From Flavobacterium aciduliphilum (lineage in GTDB: Bacteria; Bacteroidota; Bacteroidia; Flavobacteriales; Flavobacteriaceae), in NCBI RefSeq assembly GCF_003268855.1, contig NZ_QLSZ01000004.1, positions 168,709 through 232,708 on the forward strand: a DNA stretch of 64,000 nucleotides, read 5' to 3'. A program made the position numbers and the translations under genes. The notes under the pieces are model-generated. The model had not been told where the DNA came from, searched no databases, and saw only the letters and a list, made by a program, of their open reading frames with translations. Of the stretch, positions 28,218-37,162 are shown piece after piece (within the stretch, counting starts at the first letter, position 1; every line of letters begins with the position of its first letter).

Positions 28218-29492
28218 ATGACAATTTTACTACTAGGTTCAGGCGGAAGAGAACATGCTTTTGCTTGGAAAATATTACAATCTTCTTTATGTTCAAAATT
28301 ATGCGTGGCTCCCGGAAATGCAGGAACAGCTTCCATAGCGGAGAATGTTTCACTAGCTCTTTCTGATTTTCAAGCTATTAAAGAGTTTGTTCTCTCTAAA
28401 CAGGTAACAATGGTCGTGGTTGGTCCAGAAGATCCTCTAGTGTTGGGTTTGTATGATTACTTTAAAAAGGATGCTTTGCTAAAAAAAATTCCTGTTATTG
28501 GTCCTTCTCAACAAGGCGCGATGCTTGAAGGAAGTAAGGATTTTGCGAAAGCATTTCTTTCAAAATACGCCATTCCAACCGCAGCGTATAAAACATTTAC
28601 TTCTGAAACCTTAGCAGAAGGATTTGATTTCATTGAAACACTGCAGCCTCCATATGTTTTAAAAGCAGATGGATTAGCCGCAGGAAAAGGGGTATTAATA
28701 CTTCATGACCGCAATGAAGCAAGACAAGAACTTCAAAATATGCTAGTTCATGCCAAATTTGGTACTGCTAGTTCCAAAGTAGTTATAGAGGAATTTCTTG
28801 ATGGGATTGAATTAAGTTGTTTTGTGTTGACCGATGGTAAAAACTATAAAATTTTACCCACAGCTAAAGATTACAAAAGAATTGGCGAAGGCGATACAGG
28901 ATTAAATACTGGTGGGATGGGTGCTATTTCTCCAGTCCCTTTTGTGGATGAGGTTTTGATGGATAAAATAGAAAGCCAAATCATTAAACCAACAATTTTT
29001 GGACTACAAAATGAAGGTATCGAATACAAAGGATTTATATTTATAGGGTTGATAATTGTTAATGGAGAACCTAAAGTAATTGAATATAATGTTCGCATGG
29101 GCGATCCTGAGACGGAAGTAGTTATTCCAAGAATAACCTCCGATTTAGTCGCTCTTTTCGATGCTGTAGTAAATGAAAAGTTAGATCTATTTCCTTTAGA
29201 AATTGATTCAAGAAGTGCTGCAACAGTGATGTTAGTTTCAGGAGGTTATCCTGAACACTTTGAAAAACACTATGAAATTTCAGGATTGGAACAAGTAACA
29301 GATGCCTTGATTTTCCATGCAGGAACTATCATAAAAGACGATAAAATTGTTACTAATGGTGGGCGCGTTATAGCCATTACCTCGTTTGGGAATCATTTTA
29401 GTGAAGCCACAAAAAAATCTTATCAAAATATAGCAAAACTACATTTTGATAAGATGTATTTCAGAAACGATATCGGTTTTGACTTACTTTAA
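28218..29492 (+). CDS. purD: Phosphoribosylamine-glycine ligase (GARS)
   Basis: The 424-residue ATP-grasp enzyme has normal PurD length. The N-terminal GSGGREHAFAWKI motif, the ATP-grasp loop LKADGLAAGKGV, LNTGGMGAISPVPF and the metal-binding YNVRMGDPETEVV are all present. It joins glycine to phosphoribosylamine in purine synthesis. It converges on the DUF6341-type gene with a 9-base overlap. In Flavobacteriaceae, purD is commonly found beside the DUF6341/DUF6427/upp group seen here. Confidence 0.97.
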   Translation: MTILLLGSGGREHAFAWKILQSSLCSKLCVAPGNAGTASIAENVSLALSDFQAIKEFVLSKQVTMVVVGPEDPLVLGLYDYFKKDALLKKIPVIGPSQQGAMLEGSKDFAKAFLSKYAIPTAAYKTFTSETLAEGFDFIETLQPPYVLKADGLAAGKGVLILHDRNEARQELQNMLVHAKFGTASSKVVIEEFLDGIELSCFVLTDGKNYKILPTAKDYKRIGEGDTGLNTGGMGAISPVPFVDEVLMDKIESQIIKPTIFGLQNEGIEYKGFIFIGLIIVNGEPKVIEYNVRMGDPETEVVIPRITSDLVALFDAVVNEKLDLFPLEIDSRSAATVMLVSGGYPEHFEKHYEISGLEQVTDALIFHAGTIIKDDKIVTNGGRVIAITSFGNHFSEATKKSYQNIAKLHFDKMYFRNDIGFDLL

Positions 29493-29714
29493 GAAAGAAT
29501 GTGCCGTAGTATCTTGGTTTTCTTCGTTGTTTTTTTGGTGAATAGCCAATTGTTTGCACCAATACACAATGTATCTTGCACATATTGCCATTAAAGTCCA
29601 ACTCACAATATTAGCTAACCACCAATTGTCTAGCTCTAATGCACGTAATCCATCCAAAGGTTTGAATAAAAAATCAACAAAAAGTGATTGTATTCCTTCA
29701 AAAAATGCTCTCAT
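29484..29714 (-). CDS. DUF6341-type small membrane protein
   Basis: This 76-residue protein has a conserved-looking amphipathic N-terminus (FFEGIQSLFVDFLFKPLDGL), one hydrophobic helix (about 28-50) and a polar tail. From memory it matches the Flavobacteriaceae family DUF6341, always found next to purD and DUF6427. Function unknown. A TAnnTTTG box at 29743-29750 on the minus strand supports it as a real gene. Confidence 0.75.
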   Translation of the reverse strand: MRAFFEGIQSLFVDFLFKPLDGLRALELDNWWLANIVSWTLMAICARYIVYWCKQLAIHQKNNEENQDTTAHSFLK

Positions 29715-29742
29715 TTTTAAACAAGTATTATATTTACATCCA

Positions 29743-29750
29743 CAAAAGTA
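29743..29750 (-). promoter_or_regulatory. Bacteroidota -7 box of the DUF6341-type gene
   Basis: The minus strand reads TACTTTTG (TAnnTTTG), about 28 bases upstream of the ATG at 29714. It overlaps the short divergent gap with the DUF6427-type gene. Confidence 0.5.
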
Positions 29751-29762
29751 TAAAATATCCGT

Positions 29763-30692
29763 ATGATTACAAGTGTTTTTAAGAAATCTACACCAATAAA
29801 TTATTCGTTGTTGGGATTATTGTTGGTTATTTTCTTTTTAATATATCAAGTGAAACACACGCAAAGCCCCGTATCTATTGAAATTTTATTTCAAAAAGGA
29901 GCTATGCTAGTGTTGCTTTTTTCATCTTTATTCTTTTCAAATTTTATTGTAAAAAAGAATAATCTTACCAAAAAAAGTTCCTACACTATATTATTTTACT
30001 TTCTTTTTGTACTCATTTTTCCCGAAGTATTGAATGATTTCAAGTTGCTGTTGTCGAATTTGTTTGTTTTACTCGCCATGAGAAGATTGGTGTCTTTACA
30101 ATCACTCAAAGCACCAAAAGAAAAGATATTTGATGCGTCTTTGTGGATTTTTGTGGCAAGTATTTTTAATTTTTGGTGTATTCTTTTTCTTTTTTTGGTG
30201 TACATCTCAATCATTTTCCATGTCTCTCGGGACTATCGAAATTGGTTACTCCCAATAATAGCATTTTTTACCGCTTTGATTCTTTTTATTTTTTATGCAT
30301 TATTATTTGATAAGGCAATAGTGATGCATTACATACATTCCGATAGTACTGCATTTGAGTTGGATTATTTTAAAAATGATTCTCAAAATATCGCTTTTTC
30401 AGTTTATGTGGTATGTGTATTGTTCTTTAGCATTCCATCTATTTTTTCATTAACGAACAAACCTTTGAATCTTCAAGCGTCTTATAAAAAAGTAATTTTT
30501 GCAACCTTAATCGGAATCGTTCTATTTGTAACTTCTTTCCCTAAAAACAATCAACTCCTTATTTTTACTTTTTTGCCATTGGCTATCATGGCTACTAATA
30601 GCATTGAATACATGCAGAATAAATTTCAGCAAGAAATGATTTTGTGGGTTACCTTGATTTGCAGTTTAGTTTGTTTTTGTATCCAATTATAA
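29763..30692 (+). CDS. DUF6427-type polytopic membrane protein
   Basis: The 309-residue protein has about 8-9 hydrophobic segments and no signal peptide. Composition and context match the Flavobacteriaceae family DUF6427, encoded between DUF6341 and upp. Role unknown; the constant neighbourhood with purine and pyrimidine salvage genes hints at an envelope process tied to growth, but nothing in the sequence shows it. It converges on upp with a 6-base overlap. Confidence 0.75.
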   Translation: MITSVFKKSTPINYSLLGLLLVIFFLIYQVKHTQSPVSIEILFQKGAMLVLLFSSLFFSNFIVKKNNLTKKSSYTILFYFLFVLIFPEVLNDFKLLLSNLFVLLAMRRLVSLQSLKAPKEKIFDASLWIFVASIFNFWCILFLFLVYISIIFHVSRDYRNWLLPIIAFFTALILFIFYALLFDKAIVMHYIHSDSTAFELDYFKNDSQNIAFSVYVVCVLFFSIPSIFSLTNKPLNLQASYKKVIFATLIGIVLFVTSFPKNNQLLIFTFLPLAIMATNSIEYMQNKFQQEMILWVTLICSLVCFCIQL

Positions 30693-31340
30693 TTTGCTTC
30701 CGTAAGCCAAATCGCCAGCATCGCCCAATCCTGGGATGATGTAGTTTTTTTCGTTCAACTTCTCATCAAGTGCCGCAACCCAAAGATGACAGTTTTCTGG
30801 CAAGTGCTGTTCTAAATACGCAATGCCTTCTGGGGCAGCAATTACTACAGCTAAATGAATCTCTTTTGGTTTTTGTTCCAATAAAAGTTTGTGTAATACC
30901 GCCACCATCGATTGTCCTGTAGCAAGCATGGGGTCAATAAGTATGAGGTTTTTACTTTCAAAAGATGGGGCTGCCTGATACTCGACTTTTATCTCAAAAT
31001 AATTGTCTTGATTCGGATGATGTCTGAATGCCGATACAAAACCATTTTCGGCGTTGTCAAAAATGTTCATAAATCCCTGATGAAGTGCCAAACCAGCTCT
31101 TAAAATAGAACAAAGCACCACTGTATCTGCAATAGTAGTCGTGTGCTTTATTCCTAGAGGTGTTTGTACATCAACTGCTTTATATTGCAACGTCTTACTT
31201 AATTCATATGCCATAATTTCTCCAATTCGTTCAATGTTTTTTCGAAAACGCATACTGTCTTTTTGAACATATATATCACGAATTTGGGCTAAAAAATGAT
31301 TAAGAATGCTGTTATGTTCGGAAATGTAGTGAATGTGCAT
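30687..31340 (-). CDS. upp: Uracil phosphoribosyltransferase
   Basis: This is a 217-residue enzyme. The PRPP-binding loop is LILIDPMLATGQSMVAVL (about 133-150), and the C-terminal uracil-binding region IIPGLGDAGDLAYGSKL is intact. It makes UMP from uracil and PRPP in pyrimidine salvage. The N-terminus IHYISEHNSILNHFLAQIRD is typical of the Bacteroidota branch. No TAnnTTTG box was found directly upstream. Confidence 0.96.
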   Translation of the reverse strand: MHIHYISEHNSILNHFLAQIRDIYVQKDSMRFRKNIERIGEIMAYELSKTLQYKAVDVQTPLGIKHTTTIADTVVLCSILRAGLALHQGFMNIFDNAENGFVSAFRHHPNQDNYFEIKVEYQAAPSFESKNLILIDPMLATGQSMVAVLHKLLLEQKPKEIHLAVVIAAPEGIAYLEQHLPENCHLWVAALDEKLNEKNYIIPGLGDAGDLAYGSKL

Positions 31341-31415
31341 TTGATTTATGTAGAATTAAGAATTTATAAAGTAAACTTTTTTGGGTATCCAAAGCATTTT
31401 CAAAAGTATAAAAAC

Positions 31416-31423
31416 TATCTTTG
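31416..31423 (+). promoter_or_regulatory. Bacteroidota -7 box of the DUF4254-type gene
   Basis: TATCTTTG matches the -7 consensus exactly. Its last three bases form a TTG that could be misread as an upstream start; transcription should begin just downstream, so the ATG at 31442 is the real start. Confidence 0.65.
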
Positions 31424-31441
31424 CAAATAAAATTTATTAGT

Positions 31442-32047
31442 ATGTTTTCAAAATTAGCCTATTCTATATTTGAACAAAGTATAAAAGAGTATCATGTTTA
31501 TGATAGTGTAAACCAACCCATAAACAATCCGTATCCTAAAGACAAAATAGAACATTTATTATATTTTAAAAATTGGATTGATACGGTACAATGGCATTAT
31601 GAAGATATCATTAGAGACCCAAAAATAGACCCTGTAGCAGCACTGACCTTAAAAAGAAAAATAGATGCTTCCAATCAGGAACGAACCGATATGGTAGAAT
31701 ATATTGATAGCTATTTTCTTCAAAAATACAGTCATGTTACTGTAAAGGCAACAGCCAAAATCAACTCAGAAAGTCCAGCTTGGGCTATTGATCGATTGTC
31801 TATATTAGCACTTAAAATTTATCACATGAACGAAGAAGCAACAAGAACCGATGCTTCTCAAGACCATAGAGATAAATGTCAAGAAAAATTGAATGTGCTT
31901 TTAGAACAACGTAGCGATTTATCGACGGCTATCGATGATTTATTGTCGGATATTGAAAACGGAGACAAATTCATGAAAGTATACAAACAAATGAAAATGT
32001 ATAACGACGACGAATTGAATCCGGTCTTGTACCAAAATAAAAAATAA
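31442..32047 (+). CDS. DUF4254 domain-containing protein
   Basis: The 201-residue protein starts at ATG 31442 (MFSKLAYSIF). The longer TTG start at 31421 was rejected because it lies inside the promoter. It is helical, soluble and charged. Conserved-looking pieces include HYEDIIRDPKIDP and DRLSILALKIYHM. From memory this is the Bacteroidota family DUF4254, regularly placed just before a GT9 heptosyltransferase-like gene, as here, 21 bases upstream. A role in LPS core assembly is inferred from the neighbour only. Confidence 0.82.
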   Translation: MFSKLAYSIFEQSIKEYHVYDSVNQPINNPYPKDKIEHLLYFKNWIDTVQWHYEDIIRDPKIDPVAALTLKRKIDASNQERTDMVEYIDSYFLQKYSHVTVKATAKINSESPAWAIDRLSILALKIYHMNEEATRTDASQDHRDKCQEKLNVLLEQRSDLSTAIDDLLSDIENGDKFMKVYKQMKMYNDDELNPVLYQNKK

Positions 32048-32068
32048 ACTAATTCTTTTTAACAACCT

Positions 32069-33109
32069 TTGAATCACGATACTAAACATGTTGCTGTAGT
32101 ACGACTTTCAGCTATGGGTGATGTAGCTATGACTGTTCCAGTTTTGTTAGCTGTAGTAGATCAATACCCCGATGTAAAGATTACGGTTGTTTCGCGTTCA
32201 TTTTATAAACCCATTTTTGACCGAATCCCTAATGTGTCTTTTTTGTCAGCACACACCCATCATAGGCATAAAGGGTTTATTGGAATCTATCGACTTTATC
32301 GCGATTTAAAAGAGCGCAATGTAAATCAAGTCGCTGATTTGCATAACGTATTACGTTCTAAAATCTTACGAATATTTTTTACCTTATCAGGCTGTAAAGG
32401 AGCCGCAACAGACAAAGGAAGAAAAGAAAAAAAAGCGCTCACTCAACTTCAAACTAAGGAAATTTCTCCTTTGGAAACCATGATAGAACGTCATGTTCAT
32501 ACGTTTAATAAACTTGGTTTGTCCCTCGACATGAGTCAGCCTTGGTTGCTTCCAAAGCGCGCACTTTCCGATGAAATAACTAATCTTTTGGGCCATAAGC
32601 AAACAGAATGGATAGGTATAGCTCCATTTGCACACTACAAAAGCAAAACATATCCGCTCGATTTAATGCAAAAAGTAGTTCGAATATTAGCTACAAGACC
32701 CAACGCCAAAATTATTTTAATAGGCGGGGGTCGTCATGAGAAAGAAGTATTAGATAAAATGGCAGAAGGTTTGGAAAACGTTTTCAATATCACAAAAAAA
32801 TTTCAATTTGAAGAAGAATTGCAGTTGATATCCCATTTAGATGTGATGCTTTCGATGGATAGTGGCAACGCGCATTTAGCAGCGATGTTCGGAGTAAAGA
32901 CCATTACCCTTTGGGGTGCTACGCATCCGTATGCAGGTTTTGCTCCCTATAACCAACCTATTGAAAATTGTTTGACTTCTGATAGAGAACAATATCCTTA
33001 CTTACCCACTTCAGTATATGGTAATATAAAGGTAGCAGGCTATGAAGACGCAATGCGTACTATTAGTGTTGAAGCTATTTTAGAAAAGCTAAACAAAATA
33101 CTCCAATAA
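32069..33109 (+). CDS. Glycosyltransferase family 9 (heptosyltransferase-like)
   Basis: The 346-residue GT-B transferase starts at TTG; an in-frame stop lies nine bases upstream, and the next in-frame ATG falls inside the conserved VVRLSAMGDV strand-loop, so TTG is the likely start. Donor-domain motifs are LIGGGRHEKEVL and MDSGNAHLAAMFGV, the hallmark of ADP-heptose LPS heptosyltransferases. It probably adds a core LPS sugar. It is co-transcribed with the DUF4254 gene. Confidence 0.87.
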   Translation: MNHDTKHVAVVRLSAMGDVAMTVPVLLAVVDQYPDVKITVVSRSFYKPIFDRIPNVSFLSAHTHHRHKGFIGIYRLYRDLKERNVNQVADLHNVLRSKILRIFFTLSGCKGAATDKGRKEKKALTQLQTKEISPLETMIERHVHTFNKLGLSLDMSQPWLLPKRALSDEITNLLGHKQTEWIGIAPFAHYKSKTYPLDLMQKVVRILATRPNAKIILIGGGRHEKEVLDKMAEGLENVFNITKKFQFEEELQLISHLDVMLSMDSGNAHLAAMFGVKTITLWGATHPYAGFAPYNQPIENCLTSDREQYPYLPTSVYGNIKVAGYEDAMRTISVEAILEKLNKILQ

Positions 33110-33165
33110 GTTTATCTCAATTCGTTTGAATGAAATAAAATTCTTGAAAATCAAACAAAGCACTT

Positions 33166-33444
33166 TTATTTCGAAAATACGGATAAAATAACAGCAATAG
33201 ACAACCACGCTACGCCATGAATCATTAAACATTTGGCATAACTTGTTGTTCCATACAATTGCTTGATTAAGTGATACATAAAATAAATCAAACTGATGGG
33301 AATCATCACATAAATTAATAATACGCCCATATTTGGGTTTTTAGCATCTCCTGGGAAAAGTTCAAAGCACACCCCCGATATGGTTATGTAGATTATGTAA
33401 AATGCTATGGTAATGTGTTCTTTTGAAAATCTATTGAGATTCAT
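33166..33444 (-). CDS. Hypothetical small membrane protein
   Basis: This 92-residue protein has three hydrophobic helices (about 11-30, 40-60 and 73-90), separated by a short loop FPGDAKNPN. I do not recognise the family. It lies 34 bases downstream of the Lrp-type regulator gene in the same direction and may be co-transcribed with it. Confidence 0.6.
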   Translation of the reverse strand: MNLNRFSKEHITIAFYIIYITISGVCFELFPGDAKNPNMGVLLIYVMIPISLIYFMYHLIKQLYGTTSYAKCLMIHGVAWLSIAVILSVFSK

Positions 33445-33478
33445 GGTTTCTAATCATCTAAATAATAATCCTAACTAT

Positions 33479-33949
33479 TTATAATTGAATTTGTCTTTCA
33501 ATTTGCTGCTCCAAAGATATAAAAGTTTCTGTTCTAGAAACGCCATCTATGGGTTGGATTTTCTTATTCAAAAGTTGCATCAGATGTTCATTATCGCGGC
33601 ATATAACTTTTATTAAAATACTCCAATTTCCAGTAGTATAATGACATTCCAATACTTCTGGAATTTTTTTAAGTTCTCTTACAGCTTCAGAATTGTTTGC
33701 GGCCTTTTCAAGATAAACCCCAATAAAAGCCATTGTTTTATAGCCTAAAACTTTATGATTTATAATAAATTTAGAACCCGAAATAAGACCACTCTCTTCT
33801 AATTTCTTTAATCGTTGATGAATAGCAGCACCAGAAATCCCAATTTTTTTTGCAATTTTTAGAATTGGAATCCTAGCATCTTCCATTAAATTTCTCAGAA
33901 TTTCTTTATCAATTCCATCGATTTCTATTTGAAGCGGATTGGTTTTCAT
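33479..33949 (-). CDS. Lrp/AsnC family transcriptional regulator
   Basis: The 156-residue protein starts at ATG 33949 (MKTNPLQIEIDG); the upstream TTG at 33967 lies inside the -7 box and was rejected. The N-terminal winged HTH is IPILKIAKKIGISGAAIHQR, and the C-terminal RAM/effector-binding domain (about 70-150) contains FIGVYLEKAANNSEAVRE and the CHYTTGNWSILIKV stretch. It is probably a feast/famine-type regulator that responds to an amino acid. Targets unknown. Confidence 0.93.
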   Translation of the reverse strand: MKTNPLQIEIDGIDKEILRNLMEDARIPILKIAKKIGISGAAIHQRLKKLEESGLISGSKFIINHKVLGYKTMAFIGVYLEKAANNSEAVRELKKIPEVLECHYTTGNWSILIKVICRDNEHLMQLLNKKIQPIDGVSRTETFISLEQQIERQIQL

Positions 33950-33964
33950 AGTATAAAATGATAA

Positions 33965-33972
33965 CAAAGATA
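33965..33972 (-). promoter_or_regulatory. Bacteroidota -7 box of the Lrp-type gene
   Basis: The minus strand reads TATCTTTG, an exact TAnnTTTG match 15 bases upstream of the ATG. It decides the start codon of the regulator. Confidence 0.65.
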
Positions 33973-34031
33973 TTAAAGAAAAGCAATATAGTCTTTAATT
34001 AGTTCTACTTGTGTTAGGGTTATATTAAATC

Positions 34032-34475
34032 TTATTTTCTCTTTGAAGCAAAAAATGCTTTCATCAAGGTGCCACATTCTGAAGCCAAAACCCCTTCTAC
34101 AACTTGTGTTTTTGGGTGTAACGAGGTGCCTAAAGTCAAGAATCCTCTTTGTTCATCACGAGCTCCAAAAACAATTTTAGAAATTTGACTCCAATACAAA
34201 GCTCCTGCACACATTTGACAGGGTTCTAGCGTGACATATAAGGTACAGTTTTTCAAATACTTTCCGCCCAAAAAATTAGCTGCCGCTGTAATCGATTGCA
34301 TTTCGGCATGGGCAGTAACGTCGTTTAATACTTCGGTTAAATTATGACTTTTTGCAATGACTTTGTTATCAATTACCACCACAGCACCCACGGGAATTTC
34401 ACCTTTTTCAAAAGCCATTTCGGCTTCTTGCAATGCTTTTTTCATGAAGTATTCGTCGGTGAAAATGTTTTCCAT
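34032..34475 (-). CDS. tadA: tRNA-adenosine deaminase-like nucleoside deaminase
   Basis: This is a 147-residue zinc deaminase of normal TadA length. The active site is TAHAEMQ (zinc-binding His and catalytic Glu) and EPCQMCAGAL (two zinc-binding Cys). GEIPVGAVVV is also typical. TadA makes inosine at position 34 of tRNA-Arg. A guanine-deaminase-like role is possible for some homologues of this family. It is divergent from the TonB-like gene across a 59-base gap. Confidence 0.92.
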   Translation of the reverse strand: MENIFTDEYFMKKALQEAEMAFEKGEIPVGAVVVIDNKVIAKSHNLTEVLNDVTAHAEMQSITAAANFLGGKYLKNCTLYVTLEPCQMCAGALYWSQISKIVFGARDEQRGFLTLGTSLHPKTQVVEGVLASECGTLMKAFFASKRK

Positions 34476-34534
34476 TTTGTAAAAATACGATTTTGGTATA
34501 ATTTTCGTTAAATTTATAGAGGAAAAAAATATTT

Positions 34535-35302
34535 ATGGAGACTAAACTTAAAATTACCATTCCAAAGCCTTGCCATGAAGATTGGAATGCCATGACTCCT
34601 GATGAGACAGGAAGGTTTTGTAACGTATGCACGAAACAAGTTTTAGATTTTACCAATAAAACTACTGAAGAAATTCAACAGTATTTTGTTCAAAATCAAA
34701 GAAAAGATGTTTGTGGAAGATTTAAAAATGAACAAGTTAATAGACTTGAGATTCAGATTCCTAGAAGCTTACTGAAAAGAAAAATGTCTTTTCACAAAGC
34801 CTTTTTATTAAGTCTTTTTATTGCTATGGGAAGTACTCTATTTAGTTGTAAAAATCACAATAATGATTATGTTACTGGAGAGCCTGTTGTAGTTGAAGAT
34901 ACGGTACAACAAAGAGGAATGACTACTGGAATGGTATTACCCAAAAGAGAACATGTAGTAGATACAACTCAAGTTGAACCAAAAATAATATATTCTTCAG
35001 CTAAAGTGGAAATCAAGCCAATGTTTCCAGGAGGAATGCCATCATTTTATAAATATATTTCATCTAATCTTAAAATTTCTGAACAGAACAAAAAGATTAC
35101 AGGAACATTTATTGTTTCATTTGTTGTTGAAATAGACGGGAAATTATCAGATATAAAAATTATAAAAGGAATTAATGAAGAAATGAATTCTGAAGTTATT
35201 AGAGTATTTCAATCTTCTATTCCTTGGATACCTGGAAAAATTAATAACCAAAATGTTAGGGTTTCTTATTTTGTTCCGATCAAAATTACAGCTGAATTCT
35301 GA
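34535..35302 (+). CDS. TonB-like energy-transducer protein with an N-terminal cysteine motif domain
   Basis: The protein has 255 residues. Residues 1-65 form a cytoplasmic domain with C13-H14, C29 and C32 (GRFCNVCTKQVLDFT), resembling a small zinc ribbon. Residues about 85-104 are a transmembrane helix. A periplasmic linker follows, then a TonB C-terminal-like domain (about 165-255) with MFPGGMPSFYKYI, GTFIVSFVVEIDGKLSDIKI and a final VPIKITAEF. Bacteroidota encode many TonB variants that energise outer-membrane receptors. The Cys domain at the cytoplasmic end is common in this phylum, but its function is not known. Confidence 0.75.
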   Translation: METKLKITIPKPCHEDWNAMTPDETGRFCNVCTKQVLDFTNKTTEEIQQYFVQNQRKDVCGRFKNEQVNRLEIQIPRSLLKRKMSFHKAFLLSLFIAMGSTLFSCKNHNNDYVTGEPVVVEDTVQQRGMTTGMVLPKREHVVDTTQVEPKIIYSSAKVEIKPMFPGGMPSFYKYISSNLKISEQNKKITGTFIVSFVVEIDGKLSDIKIIKGINEEMNSEVIRVFQSSIPWIPGKINNQNVRVSYFVPIKITAEF

Positions 35303-35334
35303 TACAACAAAATGATTAAGTAAAAACAAAATCT

Positions 35335-35342
35335 TAACTTTG
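35335..35342 (+). promoter_or_regulatory. Bacteroidota -7 box of dxs
   Basis: TAACTTTG (TAnnTTTG) lies 14 bases before the dxs ATG at 35357. Confidence 0.55.
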
Positions 35343-35356
35343 CTTTTTAATTTGCA

Positions 35357-37162
35357 ATGAAAAGCAATCTTCTACATCATATCAACACTCCCACTGATTT
35401 ACGAAAATTAGACATTGAGCAGTTGCCTCAATTGGCTAGTGAATTGCGGGATTTTATTATTGACGTAGTTTCGGTGAAAGAAGGGCATTTAGGGGCAAGT
35501 TTAGGGGTGGTTGAGTTGACGATAGCCTTACATTATGTGTTTGATACGCCAAATGATTTATTGGTTTGGGATGTAGGACATCAGGCATATGGACACAAAA
35601 TTTTGACCGAACGAAGAACGGTTTTCCACACCAACAGACAATTAGATGGTATTTCGGGATTTCCCAAACGAGAGGAAAGTGTGTATGATACTTTTGGAGT
35701 GGGACATTCTTCTACCTCGATTTCTGCGGCCCTGGGAATGGCGATTGCCTCCCAATTGAAAGGCGAAAACAGAAACCATATTGCGGTGATTGGTGATGCT
35801 TCTATTGCTAGCGGAATGGCATTTGAGGGATTGAATCATGCTGGAGTGACTGATGCGAATTTGTTGGTGATTTTAAACGATAATGCTATTGGAATTGACC
35901 CTAGCGTGGGGGCTTTAAAAAACTATTTGACTTTGGTTAAAGAGGGAAAGAATCCGAAGCAAAACAACATGATAAAGTCGTTGAATTTTGACTATTCGGG
36001 TCCTATTGATGGGCATGATTTTAAGATACTAATTTCAGAATTGAACCGACTAAAGCATGTAAAAGGCCCTAAATTTCTTCATATTATAACCACAAAAGGG
36101 AAAGGCCTTCAACAAGCGGAAGAAGATCAAGTAAAGTATCATGCTCCTGGGAAATTTGATAAGACTACTGGCGAGATTTATACAAAAGCAGAGGCTCATT
36201 TACCACCCAAATTTCAAGATGTTTTTGGATGGACTCTTGTAGAGTTAGCCCAAAATAATTCTAAAATTATTGGCATCACGCCTGCGATGCCTAGTGGAAG
36301 TTCCTTAAAATTTATGATGGAAACTTTTCCAGAACGGGCTTTTGACGTAGGTATTACCGAACAACACGCTGTAACCTTGGCGGCAGGAATGGCCACGCAA
36401 GGGATGGTGGTTTTTTGTAACATCTATTCTACGTTTTTACAACGCGCTTATGACCAAGTGATTCATGATGTAGCTTTGCAAAATTTACCCGTAATTTTTT
36501 GTTTGGATCGTGCCGGATTAGTAGGCGAAGACGGTGCGACTCATCACGGGGTTTTCGATTTAGCTTACCTGCGATGTATTCCCAATATAATTGTTTATGC
36601 TCCCAAAGATGAATGGGATTTAAGAAACATTTTGTATACAGCTTCATTAGGTTTGGAACACCCCATAGCCATTCGTTATCCAAGAGGAAGAGGGAAGTAT
36701 GCAAATTTCAAATTTCAAATTTCAAATTCCAATTTTCAAACTATTGAAATAGGGAAGGCCCATGTGTTAAAAAGAGGCTCAAAAATAGCGGTGTTGTCGA
36801 CAGGTTTTATCGGGAATCATGTCACACTTGCGCTAGAGCACTTGCCTTGCTCTGATGCAATTGCGCATTACGATTTTGGTTTTGTTAAGCCCTTAGACGA
36901 AGCCCTTTTGCATGAGGTTTTTTCTAACTATGAAAGGGTGATTACTCTTGAAGACGGAACTATAACAGGTGGGTTTGGTTCGGCTGTTGTAGAATTTGCT
37001 GCGCGTTTTCATTATTCTCTTCCTGTAACAAGACTGGGGATTCCTGATGGATTCATTCCACATGGTACCGTTGCTGAACTTCAAGCACGTTGTGGTATTG
37101 ATGTGGAACATATTCGCAAAATGTTAATGGAATATTCTACCACGGATAATAATACCTTTTAG
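35357..37162 (+). CDS. dxs: 1-Deoxy-D-xylulose-5-phosphate synthase
   Basis: This 601-residue thiamine-diphosphate enzyme has the N-terminal HLGASLGVVELTIALHYVFD region, the ThDP/Mg motif GDASIASGMAFEGLNHAG followed by NDNAIGIDPSVG, the central EQHAVTLAAGMA pyrimidine-domain motif and DRAGLVGEDGATHHGVFDLA. It condenses pyruvate and glyceraldehyde-3-phosphate in the first MEP-pathway step. The linker before the C-terminal transketolase domain (residues 449-461) is encoded by a run of heptamers (36703-36737) and looks inserted relative to other Dxs proteins; the frame is intact. Confidence 0.96.
   Translation: MKSNLLHHINTPTDLRKLDIEQLPQLASELRDFIIDVVSVKEGHLGASLGVVELTIALHYVFDTPNDLLVWDVGHQAYGHKILTERRTVFHTNRQLDGISGFPKREESVYDTFGVGHSSTSISAALGMAIASQLKGENRNHIAVIGDASIASGMAFEGLNHAGVTDANLLVILNDNAIGIDPSVGALKNYLTLVKEGKNPKQNNMIKSLNFDYSGPIDGHDFKILISELNRLKHVKGPKFLHIITTKGKGLQQAEEDQVKYHAPGKFDKTTGEIYTKAEAHLPPKFQDVFGWTLVELAQNNSKIIGITPAMPSGSSLKFMMETFPERAFDVGITEQHAVTLAAGMATQGMVVFCNIYSTFLQRAYDQVIHDVALQNLPVIFCLDRAGLVGEDGATHHGVFDLAYLRCIPNIIVYAPKDEWDLRNILYTASLGLEHPIAIRYPRGRGKYANFKFQISNSNFQTIEIGKAHVLKRGSKIAVLSTGFIGNHVTLALEHLPCSDAIAHYDFGFVKPLDEALLHEVFSNYERVITLEDGTITGGFGSAVVEFAARFHYSLPVTRLGIPDGFIPHGTVAELQARCGIDVEHIRKMLMEYSTTDNNTF
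36703..36737. repeat. Five tandem heptamers (AAATTTC type) inside dxs
   Basis: Units are AAATTTC three times, AAATTCC, then AATTTTC, 35 bases in all. Because seven is not a multiple of three, five units shift the frame by two unless compensated; here the surrounding frame is open. They encode residues within 449-461 of Dxs. The wording resembles the hairpin arms at 3244-3287. Confidence 0.7.

Noticed and set aside
31421..31441. N-terminal extension of the DUF4254-type protein from a TTG start
   Set aside because: The TTG is the end of an exact TATCTTTG promoter box; the ATG at 31442 is preferred.
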